64,000 nt of DNA, from NCBI GenBank assembly GCA_025059945.1, contig JANXDC010000016.1, positions 62,001 through 126,000 on the forward strand, in the 5' to 3' direction. Positions 17,336-26,680 of the stretch are shown here, in pieces. Positions within the stretch are counted from its first letter, which is position 1, and each line of letters opens with the position of its first letter. The DNA comes from Bacteroidota bacterium (lineage in GTDB: Bacteria; Bacteroidota; Rhodothermia; JANXDC01). Both the position numbers and the translations under genes were made by a program. Below the pieces are notes generated by a model. That model did not search any database and had not been told where the DNA came from. It saw nothing but the letters and a program-made list of their open reading frames with translations.

Positions 17336-17755
17336 GTGAAGGTATCTTGCAAAAACCTGATCTCGATCTTGGGGCTCTGGACCTGGGAGCTTCCGAATAC
17401 GCTCTGCTCGCTATTGTTGTTGTCCGTTGTGCGCTGCCTCTGGGGCCGGAGGGCGCTCTTGTATCGGTATCGCGCCGCTTGGGTGCTCGAGGTGCCCGCT
17501 GGCCGCTCCTGCTGGGGGCTTACGCCCGGCAGGCTCATTCTGCTGCGCGCCGGGTGCGCCAAGCGGCTGCTTGCGCACGAATACGGGCATCTGCGCCAAA
17601 GTCGCGCTCTGGGCCCCCTGTACCTGTGCGTGATCGGGTTGCCCAGCCTGCTGCATGCGGCCGTAAGCCGACTTCTGCGATGGCCCCGGCATCGGTATCT
17701 GCGCTTTTACACCGAAGCCTGGGCGGAGGCGTGGAAGCTGGATGAACGGACCTAA
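17336..17755 (+). CDS. Small membrane protein with HEYGH motif, putative metallopeptidase-like
   Basis: A 139-residue protein with two or three hydrophobic stretches. Residues 81-85 read HEYGH, an HExxH zinc-binding motif, inside LLAHEYGHLRQSRALGPLYL, followed by a membrane-like VIGLPSLLHAAVSRLL. A Tyr/Glu-bearing YTEAWAEAW near the end could supply a third ligand (Glu). I recall similar small hypothetical proteins in Bacteroidota, but no function is established to my knowledge. It starts with GTG 66 bases from the divergent kinase fusion and its stop overlaps the convergent EndoQ-helicase by four bases. Peptidase activity is an inference from the motif only. Confidence 0.55.
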   Translation: MKVSCKNLISILGLWTWELPNTLCSLLLLSVVRCLWGRRALLYRYRAAWVLEVPAGRSCWGLTPGRLILLRAGCAKRLLAHEYGHLRQSRALGPLYLCVIGLPSLLHAAVSRLLRWPRHRYLRFYTEAWAEAWKLDERT

Positions 17756-20700
17756 AACAGCTTGAGCTGTCGTCCCCCAAGCTCCCCCGGCCGCGTCTCG
17801 AAGCGCTCCCAGCGCGCATGTTCCGCCGGTAGTTCCCGCAGGAAGGAGGAGGGACCCGTGCGGATGCGTTGACCCCGATGGAGGCGGCTGTGCGCGTAGC
17901 TGATCAGCACCTGATCCCGAGCTCGCGTCAGGCCCACGAAAAAGAGCCTGCGCTCTTCGGCCTCCGCTGAGGCCGGTTCGTCGGAGCCGAAGCGCAGGGG
18001 CAGGAGCCCCTCTTCACAACCGATCAGGAACACGGTGCGAAATTCCAGGCCCTTGGCCGCATGCAGCGTAAGCAGCGAGACCCGGTCGGCCCGTCTATCC
18101 CAAAAGTCCACCTCCGTGCTCAGCGCAAGCGCGTTCCAGAAGTCCTCCTCTCCGCGCTCCCGGGCTAGCTGTTTGAGGCGCTCCAGCCACAACATGCGCT
18201 CCGGATCCACGGGGAGGGTTTGCTCCAAATCGCAAAGCCTTTGCAGTAGGGGGCCGCCTGCGGCGCCAAGCGCGTCCATGAGCGCCCTTACCACGGGATG
18301 CTCCGCTACGGGGCGGTGCGTACGCTTCTGATACGGAATGCCCGCCCGCGCCAAGGCCTCCTCAAGCGGTTCGGCTTGCGCTTCTGTGCGGTAAAGCACG
18401 GCGAAATCGCCAAAGCTTTCTTGGGCCGCGGGCATCTTTTCGGCCTGAGGCACGGCCTCAAGCCGCACACCGCCAACGCGGCGCTCGATCTCGCGCGCTA
18501 CCCAGGCCGCTTCGGCCGTCTCGTTTGGAAAGCCGCGTATCCAAACCGGCGGTCCGGAGCCGCGGACGGCTTGGAGGACTCTACGAGGCCGCAGCGAAAC
18601 GGGGGCCACCACCTGCAGGGCGCAGGCCAAAATAGGGGCGCTGTTGCGGTAGTTGCGCCCAAGCTCCGCGCTTAAAGCCCCCGGAAAGTCTTGTAAAAAC
18701 TGCGCAAAGAAGCGCACATCCCCACCGCGAAAGCCGTAGATGGCCTGATCCGGATCGCCGATGGCCAGCAGCCGCGTCTTAGGCCCCACGAGGGCGCGCA
18801 AAAATCGGTATTGCTCCGGATCCAGGTCCTGGTATTCGTCCACGGCCACCGCCCAGTAGGTGGCCTGCACGCAGGCCCGCACCGCCGAGTCGGTTTCCAG
18901 AAGCCGGATGGCGCGCTCCAGGAGCTCCTCGACATCTAGCAAACCCTGCTCCCAAAGCCGCGCCCGCCAGCGCAGGACGTCGGCCCTGGCGGCCTTCCGC
19001 AGCCGGATGCGAGCCCGGACCTGGTTTTCCCGAAACACCTCCACGGCGGCCTGAAGTCGTTCGGCCTCGGTCGCCACCCGAATGGGACGTTTGAGGCCGG
19101 CGTGCTCCGCAAACCGGTCGAGCACGATCAGGGCAAGTCCGTGAAAGGTGGTGGTCGTTACGCGGTGCCCGTCCTCAAGGATGGCCGACAGGCGCCGCCG
19201 CAGCTCTTCGGCAGCCCGGCGGGTGAAGGTGATCGCCACGCAGGCCTCCGCCGCGATGCCCTCGGTTTGTATGAGGCGCGCAATCCAGTGCGTTAGCAGG
19301 CGCGTCTTGCCCGTGCCCGGACCGGCCTCCACGAGCAGGGCGCGGCAAGAGGCCGATAGGATGCGTGCTTGCTCAGGATCCAGCTCCGAAACCTGGGCCT
19401 CGGGCTCCTGGGACTCGGGTTGGGCTTCCGAGGCGTCCTTCTGAGGCCGCGCCACAGGGCCAGGCAAGCGCTCCGTGGGCTTCGAAAAGGCGAACAGGAC
19501 ACCCCCTTGCAGTTGGGCTCGTTCCTCAGGCCGAAACAGCCGAATGACCCCGTATTGGCCGTCAAAGCCGGGCTCTCGCAGCACGCGGCCGTTTCGCATC
19601 CGATTAAGGGCCTCGTCGAGCAACGGGGGGCCAATGCGGCGTACGTCTTCCAAGGGGGCTTCGCGCAGGATCACGAGCTCCGGCCCCAGGGCTCGAAGCA
19701 GGCGCTCGTATGATCTTTGTACGGCCCTGCTGGCGGGCGCGCTGTCGAGCAGTTCGGCCAGCACCTCTTCCAGGGGCACTAGGCTCTCAAAGCGGGCCGC
19801 CCCCGGAGGCGGCTCCGGTCGGGTTCGGTCCGCCAGTTCCTCGACCCGATGCAGCACGCCGATCGTAAGGGGGCGGCCGCAGGCGGGGCAGCGCCCCTCT
19901 AAGGCGCGCGTTTGGGTCGGTTCCAGGCGCACCCCGCAGGCCCGGTGGCCGTCTAGGTGATACTTGCCCTCTTCGGGGAAGAACTCCACCGTACCCCCGT
20001 GCCCTTGGCCGGTCTGGAGGGCGCGTCGGATGGCGAAGTAGTCCAGTTCCGTCTCAAACCGACAGGCTTCGCGTCCCACTTTGCCAGGGGAGTGGGCGTC
20101 GGAGTTCGACACCAGCCGGTAGCCGTCTAGAGCCGACCAGCGCCAGTTCATCGGGGGATCGGAGGAGAGGCCGGTTTCCAGGGCGAAGATGTGCGCCGTC
20201 AGCTCTCCGTAGGCCTCCTCCAGCCGATCGAAGCCCGATTGCGAGCCGAAAACGGAGAACCAGGGGGTCCAGATGTGGGCGGGTATGAGGTAGGACCCCT
20301 CGCCAGAGGTCAGGACCAGCTCCAACAGATCGCGGCTGTCCAGCCCCAAAATAGGGCGGCCGTCTGCGGCCAGGTTGCCGATGCGGGCCAGCGCCGCGCA
20401 CAGCCGCTCGGCGCTCTCCCAATCCGGCACGTAAACCAGATGATGTACCTTACGCACCCGGCCGTCTTTTTTGTAGATGGTGGAAAGCTCCACCTGAAGC
20501 AAAAAGCGCACATCCGATACGCCGGGCGCTTGGGCTTCCAGAACGCGGCCTATGTCCGATCGCAACCGGAACAGGCCCGGCTCGGCGGGTTCTAGTTTCT
20601 GGCGTAGCTCTTGTCGCCAGGCCGGATGGGTAAAATCACCCGTGCCGAGCACGCGTACCCCTTTGCGGGCCGCCGCCATAGCCAGGTGCTCGAGATCCAA

Positions 20701-20760
20701 GTCCCGGCTTGTGGCCCGCGAGTACTTGGAGTGCACGTGCAAGTCCGCGTAAAACGTCAT
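17752..20760 (-). CDS. EndoQ-type PHP endonuclease fused to UvrD/Rep-family helicase
   Basis: A 1002-residue fusion. Residues 1 to about 400 match Endonuclease Q: PHP metal motifs DLHVHSKYS (6-14), GTGDFTHPAW, IPAHIWTPWFS and SNSDAHSP, then the EndoQ zinc module HRACG...CPACG (Cys291, Cys294) and TIGVLHRVEELADR. EndoQ nicks DNA 5' of uracil, hypoxanthine, xanthine or abasic sites. After a Glu/Pro-rich linker (about 420-460) a superfamily 1A helicase follows: Walker A GPGTGKT (Lys485), DEYQD (641-645), GDPDQAIYGFRGG, LGRNYRNS, LTLHAAKGLEF and VGLTRARDQVL. The helicase is compact for UvrD. Both halves look intact, so coupled incision and unwinding in deaminated-base repair is a reasonable inference. 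Confidence 0.88.
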   Translation of the reverse strand: MTFYADLHVHSKYSRATSRDLDLEHLAMAAARKGVRVLGTGDFTHPAWRQELRQKLEPAEPGLFRLRSDIGRVLEAQAPGVSDVRFLLQVELSTIYKKDGRVRKVHHLVYVPDWESAERLCAALARIGNLAADGRPILGLDSRDLLELVLTSGEGSYLIPAHIWTPWFSVFGSQSGFDRLEEAYGELTAHIFALETGLSSDPPMNWRWSALDGYRLVSNSDAHSPGKVGREACRFETELDYFAIRRALQTGQGHGGTVEFFPEEGKYHLDGHRACGVRLEPTQTRALEGRCPACGRPLTIGVLHRVEELADRTRPEPPPGAARFESLVPLEEVLAELLDSAPASRAVQRSYERLLRALGPELVILREAPLEDVRRIGPPLLDEALNRMRNGRVLREPGFDGQYGVIRLFRPEERAQLQGGVLFAFSKPTERLPGPVARPQKDASEAQPESQEPEAQVSELDPEQARILSASCRALLVEAGPGTGKTRLLTHWIARLIQTEGIAAEACVAITFTRRAAEELRRRLSAILEDGHRVTTTTFHGLALIVLDRFAEHAGLKRPIRVATEAERLQAAVEVFRENQVRARIRLRKAARADVLRWRARLWEQGLLDVEELLERAIRLLETDSAVRACVQATYWAVAVDEYQDLDPEQYRFLRALVGPKTRLLAIGDPDQAIYGFRGGDVRFFAQFLQDFPGALSAELGRNYRNSAPILACALQVVAPVSLRPRRVLQAVRGSGPPVWIRGFPNETAEAAWVAREIERRVGGVRLEAVPQAEKMPAAQESFGDFAVLYRTEAQAEPLEEALARAGIPYQKRTHRPVAEHPVVRALMDALGAAGGPLLQRLCDLEQTLPVDPERMLWLERLKQLARERGEEDFWNALALSTEVDFWDRRADRVSLLTLHAAKGLEFRTVFLIGCEEGLLPLRFGSDEPASAEAEERRLFFVGLTRARDQVLISYAHSRLHRGQRIRTGPSSFLRELPAEHARWERFETRPGELGGRQLKLF

Positions 20761-20862
20761 CGCTTTTTAAGCTACGGGAGTGGAGTCAGCGCGGGCAAGG
20801 CTTGACTTCCGGTTCGGGGGTGCGGTTATTTCTCCTTATCCTTGCATCAGACGAAAGCCGGC

Positions 20863-22488
20863 ATGCCGTACGTACACGGAGGCAAGCTCGCTGCACGAGC
20901 CCTCAGGCGGCTCGGGGTCAGCCACCTGTTTACCCTCTGTGGGGGGCATGTGCAGGCCATCTATGACGGATGCCTGGATGAAGAAATCCGGGTCGTGGAC
21001 GTGCGGCATGAGCAGACGGCGGCGCACGCAGCCGATGCCTGGGCGCGCCTGACGGGTATTCCGGGCGTGGCCGTGGTCACAGCCGGGCCGGGGGTTACGA
21101 ACGCCATCACCGCCGTGGCCACGGCCTATAGGGCGCAGGTGCCTATGCTGCTCATAGGCGGACAGGCTCCGTTGACGCACCTGGACATGGGGGCCCTCCA
21201 GGAGCTTGATCACCTCTCCTTGCTGCGTCCGATCACGAAGGCGGCCTGGCGGGTGCACGAAACGCGCCGGATCCCGGAGTACATCTGTCGGGCCTTTCAG
21301 GTGGCCACAAGTGGGGTTCCGGGTCCCGTGTATTTGGAGATGCCGCTGGATGTGCTGCTAAACCAAATCGACGACTCGCTGGCCGTCTGGAGCGCCTGGC
21401 GTCCTGTGCGGATAAGACCCGATCCGGAGGCCGTGCGCGCGGCGGCCCAGATTCTGCGCCAAGCGCACCGGCCCGTGCTCGTAGTGGGAGCCCAGTGGTG
21501 GTGGAGCTCAGCCCGAGAGGGGCTGCGCGAGCTCGTGGAGCGTACGAATCTGCCTGTATACACAAATGGCATGGCGCGCGGCGCTCTGGGGGCGGAGCAC
21601 GCGGCCCTGTTTCACCTGTCTCGCTCTCGGGCCCTTTCGGCGGCCGACGTGCTTCTGCTGGCGGGAGCGCCTCTGGATTTTCGCTTGCAATACGGCCAAA
21701 AGCTTGCCGACGGAGTGCGGATCATCCAAATCGACTTGGACGGGGCCGCGATCGGGCAGAACCGCGTCCCCGATGTGGGCATCGTGGGAGATGTGGGCTG
21801 GGCCCTATGGGATCTGGCGGACGCTCTGGATGGGTTTCGCGTTGCCGGCGCTTGGCTGGACGCGCTTCGGGAGGCCGAAGCGCGCGCCCGGGAGCACCTA
21901 GAGCCCGAGCTCACCTCGGAGGCTTCACCCGTCAACCCGTTGCGCGTGGCCGCCGAGCTGGACAGGCGCCTTACGGAGCGCACTATTCTTGTCATGGACG
22001 GGGGTGATTTCGTGGGGGCCGCCGCGCGGGTGCTCCGGCCTCGCGGGCCCGGCCTGTGGCTGGATCCCGGTCCGCTGGGCACCCTGGGGGCCGGCCCCGG
22101 ATATGCGATGGCCGCTCGGCTTGCGCGGCCGGACCATGAGGTGATCGTCCTTTACGGAGACGGCGCTTTTGGTCTGCATGCGATGGAGTTTGAGGCGCTG
22201 CTTCGGCAGCGCATCAAGGTGATCGGCCTCATCGGCAACGACGCGGCCTGGACCCAGATTTTGCGCGGCCAGGTGGCCATGTACGGACCGCAACGCGTCG
22301 TGGGCACGCGCCTTGGAGAGGTGCGCTACGAACGCCTTGTGGCGGCCCTGGGCGGCTGGGGGCTGTTCGTAGAACGGGCCGAGGACTTGGGCCCTGCTCT
22401 AGAGCGCGCTTTTGCTGAGGACCGAGCCGGCGTGATCAACGTGCGCATCGGGTCCAGCCAAGCGCGGGCCGAGTCGATCAGCTTCTAG
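20863..22488 (+). CDS. ThDP-dependent enzyme, acetolactate synthase/2-hydroxyacyl-CoA lyase-like
   Basis: A 541-residue thiamine-diphosphate enzyme with the three-domain layout of acetolactate synthase and HACL/ILVBL proteins: an amino Pyr domain with catalytic Glu50 in [15 protein letters not shown] and [10 protein letters not shown], a central domain, and a PP domain with the ThDP motif [17 protein letters not shown]...GN. Start at ATG 20863; the frame opens at a TTG at 20842. The sequence does not show the features that separate acetolactate synthase from 2-hydroxyacyl-CoA lyase or oxalyl-CoA decarboxylase. No small regulatory subunit (ilvN) or other branched-chain genes are adjacent, so a role outside isoleucine/valine synthesis is likely. 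Confidence 0.72.
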   Translation: MPYVHGGKLAARALRRLGVSHLFTLCGGHVQAIYDGCLDEEIRVVDVRHEQTAAHAADAWARLTGIPGVAVVTAGPGVTNAITAVATAYRAQVPMLLIGGQAPLTHLDMGALQELDHLSLLRPITKAAWRVHETRRIPEYICRAFQVATSGVPGPVYLEMPLDVLLNQIDDSLAVWSAWRPVRIRPDPEAVRAAAQILRQAHRPVLVVGAQWWWSSAREGLRELVERTNLPVYTNGMARGALGAEHAALFHLSRSRALSAADVLLLAGAPLDFRLQYGQKLADGVRIIQIDLDGAAIGQNRVPDVGIVGDVGWALWDLADALDGFRVAGAWLDALREAEARAREHLEPELTSEASPVNPLRVAAELDRRLTERTILVMDGGDFVGAAARVLRPRGPGLWLDPGPLGTLGAGPGYAMAARLARPDHEVIVLYGDGAFGLHAMEFEALLRQRIKVIGLIGNDAAWTQILRGQVAMYGPQRVVGTRLGEVRYERLVAALGGWGLFVERAEDLGPALERAFAEDRAGVINVRIGSSQARAESISF

Positions 22489-22543
22489 TTGCGCAAACCG
22501 GCCTTAAGCGCTACCTTCAGGCGGCATCATCGCGAAGCGCCCT

Positions 22544-23437
22544 ATGCGCCCCTTATGGATGGGGCTTTTGTGCGCCGCCTTGGGGGTGGGCCTTTTCCAT
22601 CCCCAGCCGGATCCTTTCGCCGCGCTAGAGGCCCGCTATGGGTTGACGCTAGGAGTGGCGGCACGCAACCTGAGCACGGATCAGACGCTGTACTACAAAG
22701 CCGATACGCTCTTTCCCACCGCCTCCGTAATCAAGCTCCCTGTTCTCGTGGAACTCTACCGCCAGTACGCGCGCGGCTATTTGCATCCCCGCGATACGGT
22801 GCTTTTGGATTCTAGCCGCCTTTACCCTGGAAGCGGGGTGCTGAGGTACCTTTCCGTGCCCCGAATGCTGTCGCTTGAGGATGCGGCTGTGTTGATGATC
22901 ATCCTGAGCGACAATACGGCCACAAACCTTGTTTTCGACAAGCTGGGCCCGCATCATGAGGCCCGACTGGATTCGGTAAACCGCACGCTGCGCGCGCTGG
23001 GGCTCGAAAAGACCACCATGCACAACAAGCCCTTCAGCGTGCGCACGCGCAAAAACACCCCCCAGGCGCTCCGCTACGGCATCGGCATGAGCACGCCGCG
23101 CGAGATGCTGCTGTTGTTGAGCAAGCTCGCCCGGGGAGAGGTGATCTCTCCGGAAGCCTCCCGGGCCATGATCGAGATCCTGCTGCGGCAGCAGTGGACC
23201 GAACTGGCGCCCCGGTATTTGCCTGTGGAGGCCGATTCCTTGAAGATTGCGCACAAGACCGGGGCCATCAGCACAGCCCGTTCGGATGTGGGCATCATCT
23301 TCACGCCTCGCGATACGATCGTCTACGCCGTGATGACAGACCGCGTCTCGGATCCGCGCTGGACGATCGACAACAAGGGGAATCTGGCCGTCTCGGAGGC
23401 CGCTCGGATCGTATACGAAAGACTGCGATCTCGCTAG
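22544..23437 (+). CDS. Class A beta-lactamase-like serine hydrolase
   Basis: Exported 297-residue serine hydrolase of the penicillin-binding fold. An amino hydrophobic stretch (WMGLLCAALGVGLF) looks like a signal peptide. Active-site motifs are S-x-x-K at Ser61/Lys64 (SVIK), SDN at 122-124 and KTG at 238-240. The region equivalent to the class A omega loop (HNKPFSVRTRKNTP) shows no obvious E-x-x-x-N, so the general base Glu166 of true beta-lactamases may be missing; a role in peptidoglycan or another ester/amide substrate is equally likely. The lipoprotein gene follows 12 bases later, probably in the same transcript. Confidence 0.75.
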   Translation: MRPLWMGLLCAALGVGLFHPQPDPFAALEARYGLTLGVAARNLSTDQTLYYKADTLFPTASVIKLPVLVELYRQYARGYLHPRDTVLLDSSRLYPGSGVLRYLSVPRMLSLEDAAVLMIILSDNTATNLVFDKLGPHHEARLDSVNRTLRALGLEKTTMHNKPFSVRTRKNTPQALRYGIGMSTPREMLLLLSKLARGEVISPEASRAMIEILLRQQWTELAPRYLPVEADSLKIAHKTGAISTARSDVGIIFTPRDTIVYAVMTDRVSDPRWTIDNKGNLAVSEAARIVYERLRSR

Positions 23438-23449
23438 GGAGAACCGGCG

Positions 23450-23848
23450 ATGCGTAGATACACCGGCGCCCTCCTGGGGCTGGCTCTATTGGCGGGCTGT
23501 GCGACGGTTGGGCCCCTGGAGCGCAGGCTTGAGGGCAGATGGCAGTGGGTCGAATCCACGGGCGGGCTTGCGGGGCTGCGGCGCACGCCCCAAAGCGAGG
23601 GCTACAACCAAGAGCTGGTCTTTTATTCCCACAAGCTAGAGGTTTGGCGTTCCGGAAAGCTGGTTACCGTGTTGCGGTATCGCATCGAGCGCAAACGCAC
23701 CCTGCTGCAGCCAGAGCCCGGCGATGTGCTCGTATACGAGGACTTATTTTTGCCGGAGCAGCTCATCCGCTGGGGCAGAGGCGATACGCTTTACCTGGCC
23801 GATGTGTGCGCCGACTGTTTTGTGCATACGTATGTGCGCAGGCGCTAA
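23450..23848 (+). CDS. Lipocalin-like lipoprotein, unknown function
   Basis: A 132-residue lipoprotein with signal and lipobox LLAGC (Cys17). The mature part begins RLEGRWQWVESTGG, an opening shared by many Bacteroidota lipocalin-like proteins that form a small beta barrel (family knowledge, from pattern only), and alternates hydrophobic and polar residues as beta strands would. A CADC pair lies near the end. It follows the serine hydrolase closely and is closed by a strong bidirectional terminator. Ligand and role unknown. Confidence 0.6.
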   Translation: MRRYTGALLGLALLAGCATVGPLERRLEGRWQWVESTGGLAGLRRTPQSEGYNQELVFYSHKLEVWRSGKLVTVLRYRIERKRTLLQPEPGDVLVYEDLFLPEQLIRWGRGDTLYLADVCADCFVHTYVRRR

Positions 23849-23898
23849 TCGCCTAACCCGGTTTGTCGAGATTGGGAAAGATCCTGGATCCGGAAAGC

Positions 23899-23929
23899 GA
23901 AGAAAGCCGGCCTCGAGCCGGCTTTCTTC
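23899..23929. terminator. Bidirectional terminator between lipoprotein and metalloprotease genes
   Basis: A perfect 13-base-pair stem, GAAGAAAGCCGGC (23899-23911) and GCCGGCTTTCTTC (23917-23929), with a five-base loop. Both strands read into T-rich arms, which fits convergent genes on both sides. Confidence 0.88.
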
Positions 23930-23942
23930 ACGGGCTTCCGGG

Positions 23943-26477
23943 CTATGAGGGGGGACGCAAGATGCGCTCAATGCGATCCAGAGCGTCTTCCAAATGCAAG
24001 CGCGTGCTCCGATCGCGCACCCGACCAAGCGCGGAGCGGACCTGACGCTGCAGCGCCTGCAGTTCCCCTCGCAGATACGGACGGATGTCGGACTGCGCCA
24101 CGTTTACGGCGGTCGTCTCGGCTGGAGCTCCTCCGGAGCTCGACGGGCTGGGGGGTTCCTGGGTCATGAGAGAGGCTATTCGGGCCAGGTACCCTCGCTG
24201 CAGGTTGCGGCGGAAGGGATCGATGGCGTCTCCGGTCGCTAGTTCGGCCCATAGCCCCAGGCGCAGCTCTTGAAGCATTTCCTCGAGTCTATACGGGGGG
24301 GAGGGGCCATCACGCAGCGCTTCGGCTTCGATTAATCGCGCCATGCGGGCGGGATCCAGAAGCCGGTCCAACACGCCCACCTGCAGGGCGCGCACGCGCT
24401 CTACGGCCCCAGCCGCCTCGATGCGGCGTAAGATATCGGGCTGCAACATCCAGTGAGGGCTTTGAAAGGCGTGGCGCTGGAGGAACGCCATGGCCGCGCG
24501 CTGTCGATCACGGGGCACCGGCTCGTAGACCACCCCCTCTTGGTCGTAGCTTTTGCGGGTTCGATAAACACCTCCGATGATCGTCACCACATGGCCCATG
24601 TAGCGGTTCCATTGCGCTAGGATTTGGCCATAGAGTTCGCGCAGATCGGCGTAATCCTTTCCAGGTGCGGCGGTCCAGGCGATCAAGTTAGGCATGATGC
24701 GCTTTAAGTTGGCGATCCCGTACTCGCCGGCTCGCACCCCGTCATCGCCCAGGTCTTCGGTCTGGGAGCTGGGGTCGACTGAGCTGGGATCCCCGAAGCG
24801 GTACATGGGGTCATGTTCGCGTTCTCGAATCCACTGGTCCAGAACAGGCTTTTCGTCATCTGGAGTGCGCGCGCCCGGAATAGGTCTGTATCCCCAGCGG
24901 ATGGCGTAGATGTCGTACGGTCCGATTTGCGGCATCAGACAAGCCCCATCGCCGGGTTGGGCTACGTAATTAAAGCGTGCATAGTCCATGATCGAGGGCG
25001 CTGTGCCCATCCGACAGGTGAACGTGGCCGAACGCAGGGAATCGACGGGATATGCGGCGCTGGCCTTCATGTTATGGGGCAGTCCCAGCGTATGCCCCAC
25101 CTCGTGGGCCGCCACGAACCGGATGAGCTGGCCCATGGTCTCCTCATCGAACTGCACCGCCCGCGCCAGGGGGTTAACCGCGGCCGTCTGCACGAAGTAC
25201 CAATTCCGAAGCAGGTTCATCACATTGTGGTACCAACCGATATCGGCCTCCAGAATCTCCCCTGAGCGAGGGTCGTGTACGTTGGGCCCGTATGCGTTCT
25301 GAATCTCGGAAGCGAAATATCGGATCACGGAGTAGCGCACGTCTTCGGGATTGAACTCCGGGTCTTCCTCCGGACTTGGGGGGTCCTTGGCCAGGATCGC
25401 CCCCTTGAAGCCCGCCGCCTCGAAGGCCTTGTTCCAGTCCTCGACGCCTTGTTTGAGGTATTTGCGCCACTTTGTCGGTGTGGCGGGATCTATGTAGTAG
25501 ACGATGGGTTTTTTGGGCTCCACCAGTTCGCCGCGCGCGAAGGCTACTGGGTCTTTCGGCTCCAGGCGCCAACGCACGATATAGCGCCGGGTAGCGGCGC
25601 GTTGCTCATCTCGCCCGTAGTCCACCTGCTCGATGCGGAAGAATCCCACTCGCTCGTCGTACAGGCGGGGCATCATGGGTTCTCGGGGTAGCAGGATCAT
25701 GGAATGATGGGTCTCTAGCGTGATCGTGCGCGTTGAGGCCTGCGAAGGGGGCTCCTGGGCCTCGTAGGTGAGCAAGTTGCGCGCCTCAATGTTGAGCGGG
25801 TAGCTATGGATGTAAACCAGCAGCGTCCGGGACTCATCCAGGCGCGTGACCCGAAAGCGCTCCCGACGGGCCCGATCCAGGCCCAAGACGGGCACGTCGC
25901 GCGTAAATAGCTCCGTGACCTCGATCACGACTGAGGCCGAATCCCGTCCGATAGCCTGGACGTCAAAGGCTCGTATGATGGGCTCGAAGTTTGAGTTGCG
26001 CACGGCTCGGTATATGGGCAGCGAGTCGGCCGCCACGTTCTGATAGGAGACCGTGCGCAGCAGTACTTTGTCGCCGAAGCGCTCCCAGCGCACAACCTGG
26101 CGGTTGAGTTCCTCGCCTCCATAGCCCACACCGGCGGCTGTGCGGGCGATACGCGTGACCCAGAGCATCTCACGGCCCAGCAGGCTATCGGGGATTTCGT
26201 AGTAGTAGCGTGAGCCGAGCTGATGCACGTCGAATAGCCCGCGGTCTGTACGCGCCTCGCGGGGAATCACTTGTCCATAGGGACGGGGGCCGGTCGGAGC
26301 CTGCGGGGAGCGGCCTGACGCCGAGGGCTGCGCTGAAGCGGACGGACTAGGGCTCGGCGCCGAAACAGGCCTAGCCCCAGCCGAGTTCCCCGGAGGGGTG
26401 GGCGGACGCGTGGGGGCACAGCTTATCGCAACGATGAGCAGGGGGACCATTATACCCCCTGAGAGACGATCGGGCAT
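23943..26477 (-). CDS. Zinc-dependent metalloprotease lipoprotein (DUF5117/DUF5118-like)
   Basis: Exported 844-residue metalloprotease typical of Bacteroidota. A short signal with lipobox VAISC (Cys20) is followed by a Pro/Ser-rich linker (about 21-65). The middle holds DUF5117-like sequence (LLVYIHSYPLNIEARNL, HHSMILLPREPM). The catalytic site is HEVGHTLGLPHN with HEVGH at 458-462 and a third His in the extended metzincin form HExxHxxGxxH; SIMDYARFNYVAQPGD downstream supplies the Met-turn. The remainder is a helical carboxy domain. The protease substrate is unknown; it probably acts at the cell envelope. It diverges from the ABC importer over a 203-base gap. Confidence 0.85.
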   Translation of the reverse strand: MPDRLSGGIMVPLLIVAISCAPTRPPTPPGNSAGARPVSAPSPSPSASAQPSASGRSPQAPTGPRPYGQVIPREARTDRGLFDVHQLGSRYYYEIPDSLLGREMLWVTRIARTAAGVGYGGEELNRQVVRWERFGDKVLLRTVSYQNVAADSLPIYRAVRNSNFEPIIRAFDVQAIGRDSASVVIEVTELFTRDVPVLGLDRARRERFRVTRLDESRTLLVYIHSYPLNIEARNLLTYEAQEPPSQASTRTITLETHHSMILLPREPMMPRLYDERVGFFRIEQVDYGRDEQRAATRRYIVRWRLEPKDPVAFARGELVEPKKPIVYYIDPATPTKWRKYLKQGVEDWNKAFEAAGFKGAILAKDPPSPEEDPEFNPEDVRYSVIRYFASEIQNAYGPNVHDPRSGEILEADIGWYHNVMNLLRNWYFVQTAAVNPLARAVQFDEETMGQLIRFVAAHEVGHTLGLPHNMKASAAYPVDSLRSATFTCRMGTAPSIMDYARFNYVAQPGDGACLMPQIGPYDIYAIRWGYRPIPGARTPDDEKPVLDQWIREREHDPMYRFGDPSSVDPSSQTEDLGDDGVRAGEYGIANLKRIMPNLIAWTAAPGKDYADLRELYGQILAQWNRYMGHVVTIIGGVYRTRKSYDQEGVVYEPVPRDRQRAAMAFLQRHAFQSPHWMLQPDILRRIEAAGAVERVRALQVGVLDRLLDPARMARLIEAEALRDGPSPPYRLEEMLQELRLGLWAELATGDAIDPFRRNLQRGYLARIASLMTQEPPSPSSSGGAPAETTAVNVAQSDIRPYLRGELQALQRQVRSALGRVRDRSTRLHLEDALDRIERILRPPS

Positions 26478-26680
26478 AACCGGTCTCCTGTGCTAGGAGG
26501 CACACACGCTCGCAAGATACGGCCACACGCTTGCGGCCGTTGGCTCCCGGGGAACGCCATTCGGTAACATTGTGGTGACATCTGGGATCTTGATGGGGCG
26601 AAACGACGTACAGCGAGCGCTTGCCTGGAAGGCGCCTGGGGCAGATTTTTACGCCATCCGCTGAATAGGGGTCATATGCG
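26478..26680. other. Divergent intergenic region, metalloprotease and ABC importer
   Basis: About 200 bases holding the start regions of two divergent genes. I see no gene, RNA or clear -35/-10 pair. An in-frame TAG at 26666-26668 stops the importer frame just upstream, which limits its start to the TTG at 26681. Confidence 0.4.
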
